Assembly (NCBI GenBank): GCA_050747245.1
Contig: JBOGNO010000015.1
Coordinates: 52,770 to 116,769, forward strand
DNA length: 64,000 nucleotides
From: JBOGNO01 sp050747245
GTDB taxonomy: Bacteria > Acidobacteriota > Terriglobia > Acidiferrales > UBA7541
Direction: 5' to 3'
Part shown: piece after piece, positions 33,669 to 42,979 of the stretch
Position numbering within the stretch: position 1 is the stretch's first letter
How the letters are laid out: each line of letters opens with the position of its first letter
The notes under the pieces: model-generated
Databases searched by the model: none
What the model was told of the DNA's origin: nothing
Seen by the model: only the letters and a program-made list of their open reading frames with translations
Made by a program: the position numbers and the translations under genes

Positions 33669-36600
33669 ATGGCGGACTCCGCGTCTCTAATCGGCCAAAC
33701 CGTCTCGCACTACCGCATCCTGGAAAAAATCGGTGGCGGCGGGATGGGGGTGGTGTACAAGGCCGAAGACACGCGGCTGCATCGGCCTGTCGCCCTCAAA
33801 TTCCTTCCTGAAGGATTGTCCCATGACCATCAGGCATTGGAACGGTTCCGGCGTGAAGCTCAGGCCGCCTCCGCTCTGGATCATCAGAATATCTGCGCCA
33901 TTTACGACATCGGCGAAGAGGACGGCCGGGCGTTCCTCGTCATGCAGTATCTGGACGGCCAGACGCTGAAGCACCGCATTTCTGGCAAGCCATTGCCGTT
34001 CGACGAGACGTTGGAGTTGGCGATTGAGATTGCCGACGCGCTAGATGCGGCGCACTCGAAAGGCATCGTCCATCGCGATATCAAGCCCGCGAACATTTTT
34101 GTCACCGAGCGCGGGCAGGCCAAGATTCTCGATTTCGGCCTCGCGAAAAAATTGTCGCGTGAGGCCGACCCGGGACGTACGCGGTCTCTCGGCGATGCCC
34201 CGACGGAAGATGATGCGCAGTTGACGGTGCCCGGAGCGGCTATCGGCACGGTCGCGTATATGTCGCCGGAACAGGTGCGGGGCGAAGAACTGGACGCGCG
34301 GACGGATTTATTTTCGTTCGGAGTAGTGCTCTACGAAATGGCCACCGGCGTGTTGCCTTTTCGCGGCGACACCTCGGGCGTGATCACCCACGCCATTCTG
34401 GAACGATTGCCGGTCCCCTCGGTACGGCTGAACCCGGATGTGCCCGCGAAACTCGAAGAGATCATCAACAAGGCGCTCGAAAAAGACCGCAAGCTGCGTT
34501 ACCAGAGCGCGTCAGACATTCGGACGGATTTGCAGCGGCTCCGACGCGACTCCGCTTCCGGGCGCCCGGCCGCCGCTGATGTGACCGAGCCCGGCGTCTT
34601 CGACGCGCGCGGCTCCGGTACGACCTGCGCGGACGAAGGTTTCTGGGTCGCGGTGCTGCCCTTCAAGGGGCCTAGCGGCGAAGCGGCGCTCGAAGCGCTG
34701 ACCGACGGCCTGACGGAAGACATCACCAGCGGACTTTCGCGCTTTCCCTATCTTCAAGTGGTCTCCCACAACTCGGCGATGGCCTACAAAGGCCGCTCGG
34801 TGGATATGCGCGCCGTGGGCCGCAAATTGGGTGCGCGTTACGTGCTCGAAGGCAGCGTTCGCAAAGCGGGTGGCGCCATTCGCGTCAGCGCGCAACTGGT
34901 GGACGCCTCGGCCGGCGCCCAGCTTTGGGCCGAGGCTTACAACCGGGAAATCGGCGATGCTAGCTCCTTCCAGATTCAGGACGACCTTACCGACCACATC
35001 GTCGCCACAGTCGCCGATAGCCAGGGAGTTCTGGTTCGCTCGATGGCTGCCTCCATCCGGGATCGGCCGGTGGAGGAATTGAGCGTCTCCGAATTGATCC
35101 TGCGCTACCACTTCTATATGCAGCAGGCAGCCCCCGCGGAGCACACCATCGTGCGACGGGGATTGGAACGGGCCCTTGAGCGCGAGCCCAATCATGCGGA
35201 GGGGTGGGCGATACTTGCTGCACTTTATTCGTTTGAATATTCGCTGCGCATGAACCCGCTTCCAGACTCGTTGGAGCGCGCGCGGCGCGCCGCTCAACGG
35301 GCAGTGGATATCGATCCGACCTCCCAAATGGGGTGGGCAGGACTGGCTGTTGCCTACTTCTTCGCAAGGGATTACACCGCCTTCCATCCGGCAGCAGATC
35401 GTGCCGTGGCACTGAACCCGCGCCACTCGACAATGCTCGGCTACATGGGGACGTACATTTTCCAGACAGGGGAGTGGGAGAAGGGTTACAACCTGGTTCA
35501 ACGAGCGATGTCGCTGAATCCCCATCATCCCGGCTGGTTTTATTTTGTTCCCTTCCAGTACCACTACCGGAAGAACGAGTATGAAAAGGCTCTTTTCGCC
35601 GCCAAACAAGCCAACATGTCTTACGATCCCTGGAACTACCTGTACATCACCGCAGCCTGCGGTCAGCTCCATCGTAAGGAAGAGGCAGCTGTGGCCATCA
35701 GTGGCTTGGGCCGGCAATCTCCCGCGTTTCTCGACATGGCCGTCGTCCGCGAAGATCTCGAAAAATGGAATGCCGACACGGAACTTATCGACCACTTGCT
35801 GGAGGGGCTGCGCAAGGCGGGGCTCGACATCCAGCCACCGGACGATTCGGCGAGTCCTCACGCCCAGTCGCGAGCGTCCACTCGACTCTCGTCCTCGTCT
35901 GACGCGGCAGTGCCGGCGCGCGCGGACTCCGATAGCGGAAGGCTACTCCGTCAAGACTCGGGGCGCGCTCGTGCCCGGGCGTTCTGGATTGCCGTCTTTC
36001 CCTTTTCGCACTCCGGCGCCGATCCCGAGCTGGAATCGTTTGCGGAAGGTCTTGCCGAAGACATTACCTTGGGACTGGCACGATTTCCATATCTCTCCGT
36101 CATCGCGAGGAATTCCACGCTTCGCTTAAAGGGGCAATCCTTGGATGTGCGCACCGTAGGCGAGCAATTGGGTGCACGGTATGTCCTGGAAGGCGGGATT
36201 CGCAAAGGGGCCTCCAGCATTCGCATCAACATCCAATTAATCGATGCGCAGACCGGCGCTCACCTGTGGGCGGAAGCCTACAACCGCGATCTGAAGAATT
36301 CCGACATTTTCGCATTGCAGGATGACATCACCGACCGCGTGGTGGCCACCGTCGCCGACAGCTACGGTGTACTCGTACGCTCAATGGCCGCCAGCGTCGA
36401 AGAAAAACCCGAAGGCGAGCTGACAGCTTCGGACTGGGTGCTACGGCACTTCAGCTACCGGCAACGCATCGCGCCGGAAGAACACGCCAAGCTTCGGGAG
36501 GGCCTGGAGCGGTTCGTGGAGCGCGAACCCAAGCATGCGGCCATATGGGGCTGCCTGGCGCAGTTGTATGTCGATGAATTCATCTTCGGGTTTAGCAGGC

Positions 36601-37172
36601 GCACGGATGCGCTGGATCGTGCGCTCGCGGCGGCACGGCGCTCTGTGGACCTAGACCGGACTTTCCAGTACGGAAAGCAGACCCTAGCGCAGGTTCATTT
36701 TTTCCGGCGTGACGTTTCCGCGTTTCGCACCGCGGCGGAACATGCCATGGCGCTGAATTCCCGCGACACCGACACGCTCGCCATGATGGGCCTCATGCTC
36801 GTGCACATTGCCGAATTCGACCGCGGTGCGAATCTTGTGCGGCGGGCGATGGACCTCAATCCTCACCATGCCGGCTGGTATCACTTCGCCCTCATCTGGG
36901 AATATTTGCACAAAGGCGATTACCAGAAGGCGCTTGAGCAGGTCTCGCGAGTGAACATGCCGGGGCTGTTCTGGCAGCCTCTTGCGGAGGCGGCCATCTG
37001 CGGTCTTCTAGGACGCCAAGCCGATGCCGCTGCTGCTGTGCAGGAACTGCGCAAGCTCGACAAAGACTTCGAGCTGCATGGGCGCGAATACATCGTGTGC
37101 TGGCACTATTCGAGCGGCCTGATGGACCGCATTCTGGAAGGGCTCAACAAGGCGGGGCTGCACATAGCCTAG
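33669..37172 (+). CDS. Giant Ser/Thr protein kinase with duplicated TolB-like/TPR modules
   Basis: This 1167-residue protein has a Hanks-type kinase domain at about 15-290 with G-loop GGGGMGVVY, Lys44, HRD at 135-137, DFG at 155-157 and SPE near 199. All catalytic residues are present. A TolB/FlgO-like domain at about 325-470 is followed by TPR repeats to about 720. A second TolB-like domain at about 771-920 is followed by a second TPR set to the end. The two modules are clearly homologous (for example YVLEGSVRK versus YVLEGGIRK) but diverged at DNA level. No transmembrane helix is seen. Targets unknown. Confidence 0.88.
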   Translation: MADSASLIGQTVSHYRILEKIGGGGMGVVYKAEDTRLHRPVALKFLPEGLSHDHQALERFRREAQAASALDHQNICAIYDIGEEDGRAFLVMQYLDGQTLKHRISGKPLPFDETLELAIEIADALDAAHSKGIVHRDIKPANIFVTERGQAKILDFGLAKKLSREADPGRTRSLGDAPTEDDAQLTVPGAAIGTVAYMSPEQVRGEELDARTDLFSFGVVLYEMATGVLPFRGDTSGVITHAILERLPVPSVRLNPDVPAKLEEIINKALEKDRKLRYQSASDIRTDLQRLRRDSASGRPAAADVTEPGVFDARGSGTTCADEGFWVAVLPFKGPSGEAALEALTDGLTEDITSGLSRFPYLQVVSHNSAMAYKGRSVDMRAVGRKLGARYVLEGSVRKAGGAIRVSAQLVDASAGAQLWAEAYNREIGDASSFQIQDDLTDHIVATVADSQGVLVRSMAASIRDRPVEELSVSELILRYHFYMQQAAPAEHTIVRRGLERALEREPNHAEGWAILAALYSFEYSLRMNPLPDSLERARRAAQRAVDIDPTSQMGWAGLAVAYFFARDYTAFHPAADRAVALNPRHSTMLGYMGTYIFQTGEWEKGYNLVQRAMSLNPHHPGWFYFVPFQYHYRKNEYEKALFAAKQANMSYDPWNYLYITAACGQLHRKEEAAVAISGLGRQSPAFLDMAVVREDLEKWNADTELIDHLLEGLRKAGLDIQPPDDSASPHAQSRASTRLSSSSDAAVPARADSDSGRLLRQDSGRARARAFWIAVFPFSHSGADPELESFAEGLAEDITLGLARFPYLSVIARNSTLRLKGQSLDVRTVGEQLGARYVLEGGIRKGASSIRINIQLIDAQTGAHLWAEAYNRDLKNSDIFALQDDITDRVVATVADSYGVLVRSMAASVEEKPEGELTASDWVLRHFSYRQRIAPEEHAKLREGLERFVEREPKHAAIWGCLAQLYVDEFIFGFSRRTDALDRALAAARRSVDLDRTFQYGKQTLAQVHFFRRDVSAFRTAAEHAMALNSRDTDTLAMMGLMLVHIAEFDRGANLVRRAMDLNPHHAGWYHFALIWEYLHKGDYQKALEQVSRVNMPGLFWQPLAEAAICGLLGRQADAAAAVQELRKLDKDFELHGREYIVCWHYSSGLMDRILEGLNKAGLHIA

Positions 37173-37318
37173 CCTCCGGAAGCGTGGCTGCTGCAGTAGC
37201 CAAGCCTGAATCGAATCTGAACCGTCCTCTTCGCCCTCTGGAAAGACGCCGACCCCGACATCCCCATCCTCAAGCAAGCCCGAGCAGAGTACGCAAACTT
37301 GCGATAGATGTCTCTCCG

Positions 37319-37369
37319 TCGTTGTCATTCAGAGCCCCGATGACTTGCATCGGGGCGAAGAATCTCTAA
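37319..37369 (+). repeat. Intergenic hairpin repeat of the GTCATTCxGAGC...GAAGAATCTC type
   Basis: GCCCCGATG (37334-37342) and CATCGGGGC (37348-37356) form a perfect 9-bp stem with a 5-nt loop. They are framed by TGTCATTCAGA and GAAGAATCTCT. A relative occurs near 48307-48388. No T-run follows, so it is not a simple terminator. Confidence 0.55.
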
Positions 37370-37604
37370 TCAAACTCTTCGTCTCTTTCTTGTACCGCTG
37401 AGCCCATCCCACCCTATGCGTCGCCGCGCCAAATCCGGGCGTAGGGGCGCTGCTTGCTGCGCCCTATCCGGCCTCACGGCATGCCAGTATTCCTAGTTCC
37501 AGTACTTGACTTTCTGCCTAACACATGCTATACTTACGTCATTGAAATCAAACAATTTAGCATCAAGGGGGATGACTCCCCCATTCCGAATTTTAAGGGA
37601 GAGC

Positions 37605-37700
37605 AATTTCTAATCGAGACACACCCAGAAACAAGATCAGGGCTAAGTCAATGAAAACAAACGCTCGGAGCAAATCCTAATCGAGACACAACACATGTTT
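37605..37700 (+). repeat. Dispersed repeat, copy 1 (paired with 49598-49691)
   Basis: A 30-bp segment (37608-37637, beginning TTCTAATCGAGACACA) is identical to 49600-49629. CTAAGT and GAAAACAAA follow at matching positions. A second, partial TCCTAATCGAGACACA starts 67 bp later, and copy 2 repeats its short unit at a similar distance. Confidence 0.75.
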
Positions 37701-37950
37701 TGCCAGCCCCCAATTCTCCGTGACTCAGTGATCTCCGTGGCCAATCCACCGCAGCAAACTTGCAAAAATCGATCTCCGCACCAAATTATTGACTTTCTTG
37801 CAAATTACAGAAAACAAACCACCTCCAAAGAATCAATCGATATAAAGACGTCATTTTCAAAGCGGGTTCTAGTACCCTATCTTAGAGCGAACCGAAGGAG
37901 GGTATAACACAAAGGACAGCCAATCGCGGCAAGCAGAATCGAGGATCGCG

Positions 37951-38433
37951 CTAGAGCTTGTAGCCGATTTTGCGGACGAAGTCGCGGCGGTGGCGGGCAT
38001 CTTCGGCACCCTCGACGCCTTTGGGCGCAAAGCCATCTACGACGCCGAGCACGGCGCGACCTTGCTTGGTCTCGGCGACAATTACTTCCACGGGATTGGC
38101 CGAGGCGCAGAAAATCGAGCAGACTTCGAAGCATTCCTTCACGCGTCCAAGCACGTTGATGGGGAACGCGCCGCGCATGAGAATTACGAAGACATGTCCT
38201 GCCCCGATGGCCTGAGCATTGGCGATGGCCGCGCGCCGCAATTCGTCGTCGTTGGATTCCACGCGCACCAGGCACGGCCCCGAGGCTTCATTGAAGGCGA
38301 TGCCGAATTTCGCGCCCGGGACGGTATTCACCATGGCTTCGTAAAGATCTTCGGCCGTTTTGATGAAATGGGATTGCCCGAGAATCAGGTTCGCGCCATC
38401 CGGAATTTCCATGCGCACGTTGTTGAGTTCCAT
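37951..38433 (-). CDS. Adenosine-specific kinase-like protein (DUF355)
   Basis: This 160-residue member of the DUF355 family, whose archaeal member PAE2307 was described as adenosine-specific, has GANLILGQSHFIKTAEDLYE at about 15-34 and FGIAFNEASGPCLVR near 45. GHVFVILMRGAFPINVLGRVK near 88 and CSIFCASANPVEVIV complete the pattern. I start at ATG 38433 because GAGG lies 5 nt upstream. The longer frame overlaps the divergent SDR gene. Biochemical role in bacteria is uncertain. Confidence 0.8.
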   Translation of the reverse strand: MELNNVRMEIPDGANLILGQSHFIKTAEDLYEAMVNTVPGAKFGIAFNEASGPCLVRVESNDDELRRAAIANAQAIGAGHVFVILMRGAFPINVLGRVKECFEVCSIFCASANPVEVIVAETKQGRAVLGVVDGFAPKGVEGAEDARHRRDFVRKIGYKL

Positions 38434-38554
38434 GGGTTCCTCGATGCCGCGGAATTCTACACCAATCGCGGCTCGATTGAGCGCGCGGGCGCGGGGCTTG
38501 TACGCGGGCGCTGCACTGTGATTTGATTTCACGGCGCGAATTGGGGAGGCTGCC

Positions 38555-39340
38555 ATGGAACGATGGAGAGGGAAGTGGGCGGTGGTGACGGGCGCGAGCG
38601 CGGGCATAGGCACGGCGCTCGCGGAATCGCTCGCTGCTGGCGGAACGCACCTCGTGCTGACCTCGCGGCGTATGGACCGCCTCGAGGAACTGGCGAAGAA
38701 ACTTTCGGCGGCTCACGGCGTCCGCGTGGAAACATTCGCCTGCGACCTTGCGAATCCCGTGGCGCCCGAAGAAATCTTGCGCTTCACGAATTCGAAGCAG
38801 CTGGAAATCGATCTGCTAATCAACAACGCGGGCTTTGGAGCGTACGGCGCGTTCCACAAATCCGATCTGGCGCGGCAACTGGAAATGATTCGAGTGAATT
38901 GCTCGGCCGTCGTGCACCTGACGCGGCTGTATCTTCCCGCGATGGTGGAGCGGCGCCGCGGCGACATCCTGATCGTCGCGTCGGCCGCCGGATTTCAAGG
39001 CGTGCCGTACATTTCCACCTATGCGGCGACGAAGGCGTTCGATCTGCTTTTCGCCGAAGCGCTGGCGGAAGAGGTTGTGCGCTCGGGCGTGCGCGTTTGC
39101 GCGCTTTGCCCCGGCTCGACGACGACGGAATTTCAGCAGGTTGCCGCGCAGCCCGACCGCAATTTTCGCCACGCCGAAACGGCTGAAAAAGTCGCGCGCG
39201 TGGGACTCGAGGCGCTGGCGCGCGGGAAAAGCTGCGTCATTTCCGGCTGGATGAACACGCTGAATACGGAGATGGAGCGCTTCGCGCCGCGGCGCCTGGT
39301 TACGCGTGCGGCCGCGAAAATGTTCGAGCCGAAGAATTAG
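38555..39340 (+). CDS. Short-chain dehydrogenase/reductase
   Basis: This 261-residue classical SDR has NAD(P)-binding TGASAGIGTALAESLA, the NNAGFG motif, catalytic Ser in VASAAGF and YAATK as the YxxxK dyad. An Arg pair after the first strand (TSRRMDR) suggests NADP(H) preference. It belongs to the DltE/YqjQ-like branch by overall feel; the substrate is unknown. It is divergent from the DUF355 gene. Confidence 0.85.
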   Translation: MERWRGKWAVVTGASAGIGTALAESLAAGGTHLVLTSRRMDRLEELAKKLSAAHGVRVETFACDLANPVAPEEILRFTNSKQLEIDLLINNAGFGAYGAFHKSDLARQLEMIRVNCSAVVHLTRLYLPAMVERRRGDILIVASAAGFQGVPYISTYAATKAFDLLFAEALAEEVVRSGVRVCALCPGSTTTEFQQVAAQPDRNFRHAETAEKVARVGLEALARGKSCVISGWMNTLNTEMERFAPRRLVTRAAAKMFEPKN

Positions 39341-39413
39341 CGCAAGCTCATCCATTTCGCAGCCGAGTCCGGCTTCGGAATAGGTGAGTATTTTTAATGA
39401 TCGTCGGCTGAGT

Positions 39414-39650
39414 TTATGAACTCAGAGAAGTCAGCGAAGTAACGAGGGTGCCGAGCATTAGGACAACGGATGATGGGAGTAGCCACCAACGCAATCGTCC
39501 CTTCCCAGCCAAGACACAGGGGATCGCGATGAGTATTAGAACAAGCCCACCCACCATCAATTGCACAACTAAGGCAACGTCTCGGGATAGTGGCGTCCAC
39601 AACATTACGAAAATTGCCGCTTGTGCGGTCACGGCGATGAGACCAACCAT
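39414..39650 (-). CDS. Small membrane protein
   Basis: This 78-residue protein has three predicted hydrophobic segments (about 2-19, 27-46 and 56-76) separated by short polar loops (SRD and AGKGRLRW). No family is recognised. Its membrane character and position in an otherwise empty gap support a real gene. Confidence 0.55.
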   Translation of the reverse strand: MVGLIAVTAQAAIFVMLWTPLSRDVALVVQLMVGGLVLILIAIPCVLAGKGRLRWWLLPSSVVLMLGTLVTSLTSLSS

Positions 39651-39794
39651 TGCAGTTCTCCGTCGCCACGCTGGCAGCTCCGGGTTGCAAAATTCATCGC
39701 GCCCCGCGGTCTAGACATAGAGGATGTCAGCAAGCGCAAAGACAAGCAGCACCAAGCATATCGCTGTTCCCATGCATCCTCAGGTTCTGGCGGA

Positions 39795-41747
39795 TTAATC
39801 CTCGTCGAGGCCTTTGTTGCGCGCCAGGCGTTCGATTACGGAGAGGTCTTCGAGCGTCGTCGTGTCGCCGGAAATTCCGCCCTTTTGCGCCAGTTCGCGC
39901 AGCAGGCGCCGCATGATTTTTCCGCTGCGCGTTTTCGGCAGCACGTCCGCGAAGCGCACTTCGGCCGGCCGCGCGATTGTGCCGATGACCTGCGCCACGT
40001 GTTCGGCGAGCGCCGCGCGCAAATCAGCCGAAGGTTTCTGCCCCGAGCGCAGCGTGACGAACGCCACGATGGCCTCGCCTTTAATTTCATCCGAGCGCGC
40101 CACCACCGCAGCCTCTGCAACGGTGATGTGGCTTACGAGCGCGCTTTCAATTTCCATGGAACTCAGGCGGTGGCCCGCCACTTTGATGACGTCGTCCACG
40201 CGCCCGAGCACCCAGATGTAGCCGTCCTTGTCGCACTGCGCCGCGTCGCCGGTGAAATATTTTCCGGGAATGCGATTCCAGTATTCGCGCTGGTATCTTT
40301 CGTCGTCGCCGTAGATCGTACGCAGCATCGAAGGCCAGGGGCGCTCGATTACCAGGTAGCCCGTTTCGCCGGGCTTTACCGCTTCGCCTTGCAGCGTGAG
40401 CACTCGCGCAGCGACTCCCGGCAGCGGCAAAGTCGCGGAGCCGGGCTTCGTGGGCGTCGCTCCCGGCAGCGGCGAAATCAGAATTGATCCGGTTTCCGTT
40501 TGCCACCACGTATCTACGATGGGGCAGCGATTTCCGCCGATTACCTCGAAGTACCATCGCCACGCCGCGGGATTGATCGGCTCACCGACGGTTCCCAGCA
40601 GGCGCAGGCTGGTCAATTTGTGCTTTTCGATCCATTCCTTGCCCCAGGACATGAACGCGCGCACGGCCGTGGCCGAGCTGTAGAGAATGGTCACCTTGTA
40701 GCGCTCGACGATTTCCCAGAAGCGATCCTTGCGCGGATGGTCGGGAGCGCCTTCGTACATCACGATGCTCGCGCCATTCGCGAGCGGCCCGTACACGATG
40801 TAACTGTGTCCCGTGACCCAGCCGATGTCCGCGGTGCACCAGTAAATGTCGTCCTCGCGCAAATCGAAGACCAACTGCGTGGACCACGCGCATTGCAGCA
40901 AATATCCCGCCGAAGTGTGCAGCACGCCCTTGGGCTTTCCCGTCGTTCCGCTGGTGTAGAGGACGTACAGCGGATGTTCGGCTTCAAAGGCCTGGACGGG
41001 AAAATCGGCGGAGGCTTTGGCCATCGCTTCGTGCCACCAGACGTCGCGGCCTTCGCGGAAGACAACTTTTTCTCCCGTGCGCCGCACCACGACGCACTTT
41101 TCGATGCTCGGGCAGTTTTCCAGCGCCGCGTCGGAGGTCTCCTTGAGTGGAACGATTTTGCCCCTGCGAAAACCTCCGTCCGCGGTGATCAGCACTTTGG
41201 CCTGCGCGTCGCAGATGCGGTCCGTCAACGAGCCCGCGCTGAATCCGCCGAACACCACCGAATGCACCGCGCCGATCCGCGCGCACGCCAGCATGGCAAT
41301 GGGCAGCTCCGAAATCATGGGCATGTAAATCGCCACGCGGTCTCCGGCGACCACGCCCAGCGAAGCCAGCACATTCGCGAATTTGCACACGAGTTTGTGC
41401 AGCTCCGCGTACGTTAGTTGCAGAGTTGCTCCGTCTTCCGCTTCCCACAGCAGCGCCGGCTTGTTGGCGCGCTTCTCCAGATGGCGGTCCAGGCAGTTCG
41501 CCGCGACGTTTAATTTTCCGTCCGGGAACCACTTTGCGTGGGGCGCCTGCCACTCCAGTGTGCCCTTCGGTGCTTCGATCCAGTCGAGCAACTTGGCCTG
41601 TTCACCCCAGAATCCTTCCGGATCTTTCGCTGCCCGCTCGTACACGGCGCGGTATTCGTCCATGGAGCGCACGCGAGCGCGCTTCGAGAATTCCTCGGGG
41701 GGAGCGATAGCCTTCTCGTCTAGAACGTGCGGATCGAATTCCTGCAT
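39795..41747 (-). CDS. acs: Acetyl-CoA synthetase (AMP-forming)
   Basis: This 650-residue ANL-family enzyme activates acetate to acetyl-CoA via acetyl-AMP. Motifs: P-loop YTSGTTGKPKGVLHT near residue 270, WWQTETG near 418, YFTGDAA near 503, and the C-terminal TRSGKIMRR whose Lys is the usual regulatory acetylation site. The length matches the family. It is divergent from the mer-like cassette across 154 bp. Confidence 0.95.
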   Translation of the reverse strand: MQEFDPHVLDEKAIAPPEEFSKRARVRSMDEYRAVYERAAKDPEGFWGEQAKLLDWIEAPKGTLEWQAPHAKWFPDGKLNVAANCLDRHLEKRANKPALLWEAEDGATLQLTYAELHKLVCKFANVLASLGVVAGDRVAIYMPMISELPIAMLACARIGAVHSVVFGGFSAGSLTDRICDAQAKVLITADGGFRRGKIVPLKETSDAALENCPSIEKCVVVRRTGEKVVFREGRDVWWHEAMAKASADFPVQAFEAEHPLYVLYTSGTTGKPKGVLHTSAGYLLQCAWSTQLVFDLREDDIYWCTADIGWVTGHSYIVYGPLANGASIVMYEGAPDHPRKDRFWEIVERYKVTILYSSATAVRAFMSWGKEWIEKHKLTSLRLLGTVGEPINPAAWRWYFEVIGGNRCPIVDTWWQTETGSILISPLPGATPTKPGSATLPLPGVAARVLTLQGEAVKPGETGYLVIERPWPSMLRTIYGDDERYQREYWNRIPGKYFTGDAAQCDKDGYIWVLGRVDDVIKVAGHRLSSMEIESALVSHITVAEAAVVARSDEIKGEAIVAFVTLRSGQKPSADLRAALAEHVAQVIGTIARPAEVRFADVLPKTRSGKIMRRLLRELAQKGGISGDTTTLEDLSVIERLARNKGLDED

Positions 41748-41861
41748 GGTTCCCTCCGACAGCGATTATAACTGCGAGGCCGTTTCCCGCAACTCTCGTG
41801 TGGCGCTGCGTTCGTGAACGAACCCGGGGATGGCCGTATTGACAGGATTCACTGATTCCCC

Positions 41862-41893
41862 CTGACTCTGGACTATACTCCAGGGTGTAGCGT
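41862..41893 (+). promoter_or_regulatory. MerR-family operator/promoter of the mer-like cassette
   Basis: A -35-like CTGACT (41862-41867) and -10-like TAGCGT (41888-41893) are separated by 20 bp. That long spacer is typical of promoters activated by MerR proteins through DNA distortion. Within it lies the dyad CTCTGGA...TCCAGGG (41866-41885), close to metal-responsive MerR-family sites such as that of zntA. The predicted start of transcription (about 41900) falls at the GGGAGGAG ribosome site, so the merR message would be nearly leaderless, or a second promoter exists upstream. Confidence 0.65.
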
Positions 41894-41901
41894 GGGAGGA
41901 G

Positions 41902-42333
41902 ATGATGCAGATTGGCGAGATCTCCAAACAGGCAGGTGTGAGCGTGGACGCGGTACGTTTCTACGAGCGCAGCGGCCTGCTTCCCACAGCGCCGCGATCA
42001 GTCGGCGGTTACCGCCAGTATTCCGCCGCCGACGCGGCCCGGCTCGAGTTCGTCCGGCATCTTCAAGCGCTGGGATTTTCACTCCACGAAATCCGCGAGT
42101 TCCTTGCGCTGCGCCACGATGACGTTCGCGCCTGCGGCGAAGTTCGCGAGAAGCTCCGGCACAAACTCCGCGCCGTACATGCGAAGCGCGCGAGCCTTGC
42201 GCGAATCGAATGCGAACTCAAGAGCGCTCTGCGGAAATGCAACCGCGCGCTGGCTCGTCCGCCGCTTCGCAGCGGCGGCCGCTGTCCGGTGCTGAAGGTG
42301 ATCCGCGAAAAAAAACGAACGGCGGCCCCATGA
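41902..42333 (+). CDS. merR: MerR-family metal-responsive regulator (Hg-type)
   Basis: This 143-residue protein has the winged HTH (MQIGEISKQAGVSVDAVRFYERSG) and GGYRQY, and a dimerisation helix. Cysteines at 78, 104, 113 and 128 match the Hg(II)-binding pattern of MerR: one Cys before the long helix and two at its end. The length equals that of Tn-encoded MerR (144). It heads a five-gene cassette with ATGA overlap to the next gene and likely autoregulates through the operator just upstream. Lead or other soft-metal sensing is possible. Confidence 0.82.
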   Translation: MMQIGEISKQAGVSVDAVRFYERSGLLPTAPRSVGGYRQYSAADAARLEFVRHLQALGFSLHEIREFLALRHDDVRACGEVREKLRHKLRAVHAKRASLARIECELKSALRKCNRALARPPLRSGGRCPVLKVIREKKRTAAP

Positions 42334-42644
42334 AAATTGAACTTCTTTACGTTCCCGATTGCCCTCATCGCGCGCTCGCACTCGACCGGCTCCGCGAAGC
42401 CCTCGCCGCCGAAGGCATCGCCGAGCATATCAGCGAAATTCTGGTGAGCGATTCCCGGATGGCGCAATCTCTCCCATTTGCCGGGTCGCCCACGATTCTT
42501 CTAAACGGCCGCGATATCGCGGCGTCGAGTCCATCTCCAACATTTGGTCCCGCATGTCGTCTTTATGAAGGCGGCGAGGGCGCGCCTTCGCTTTCTTCAC
42601 TCCGCGAAGCCCTCCGCACGGCGCGAATCTTGGAGGCTCAGTGA
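42330..42644 (+). CDS. Small thioredoxin-fold protein with a CP motif
   Basis: This 104-residue protein begins with strand KIELLYVPDC and Cys11-Pro-His-Arg at the helix start. GSPTILLNGRDI is the cis-Pro strand, and a second Cys lies in GPACRLYEGGEG. This resembles the thioredoxin/glutaredoxin-like proteins found beside mercury genes, which may pass metal or reduce thiols. The exact role is unknown. It overlaps merR by ATGA and the MerT-like gene by GTGA. Confidence 0.7.
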   Translation: MKIELLYVPDCPHRALALDRLREALAAEGIAEHISEILVSDSRMAQSLPFAGSPTILLNGRDIAASSPSPTFGPACRLYEGGEGAPSLSSLREALRTARILEAQ

Positions 42645-42979
42645 ACAATTGGAAAACGACGACCGCTTCCACGGGCGCGCTGCTGAGCGCGCTGCTGACG
42701 CTGGGTTGTTGCCTGCCGATGGCATTTCTCGGAGCGGCCGGCCTTGCCGGAGCTTCCGTCTTTCTTGCCGCCGAGCGGCCCTGGCTGCTCGGCGTGGCAT
42801 TCATTTTTCTCGGAGTTGGCTTTTTTCAGGTTTACCGGGGAGCGCGCTGTCGTGCCCGCCAGTCGAAATTCGCCATTGGATTGCTCGTACTCGCGACTCT
42901 CTGCACTATTCTGCTTCTCGCTTTTCCCCAGTTCGTGGCTCTGCTCGTGGCCTCGCTCTGGCGCGGAGGCGCAAAATGA
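42641..42979 (+). CDS. merT: MerT-like membrane transport protein
   Basis: This 112-residue membrane protein has about three TM helices (13-38, 44-62 and 75-100). A vicinal Cys pair (Cys23-Cys24, LGCCLP) lies in the first helix, as in MerT where it accepts Hg(II) from MerP. A further Cys in RGARCRAR sits at the inner loop, matching MerT's cytosolic Cys site. The start is GTG 42641. No MerP (HMA) domain is encoded nearby; the neighbouring thioredoxin-fold proteins may replace it. Confidence 0.72.
   Translation: MNNWKTTTASTGALLSALLTLGCCLPMAFLGAAGLAGASVFLAAERPWLLGVAFIFLGVGFFQVYRGARCRARQSKFAIGLLVLATLCTILLLAFPQFVALLVASLWRGGAK

Larger units (their letters stand above)
37173..37950. other. 778-bp gene-free region with repeats
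   Basis: No credible ORF is visible. The region holds a hairpin repeat (37319-37369), an AT-richer stretch from about 37490, and one copy of a dispersed repeat (37605-37700). The base composition is noticeably lower in GC than the flanking genes. An AGGAGGG at 37896-37902 lacks an ORF. Confidence 0.6.

Noticed and set aside
34512..35861. A 449-codon minus-strand frame
   Set aside because: Antisense to the kinase gene, with no recognisable domain.
37896..37910. AGGAGGG resembling a strong ribosome site
   Set aside because: No start codon with an adequate ORF follows on the plus strand; it runs into the antisense of the DUF355 gene.
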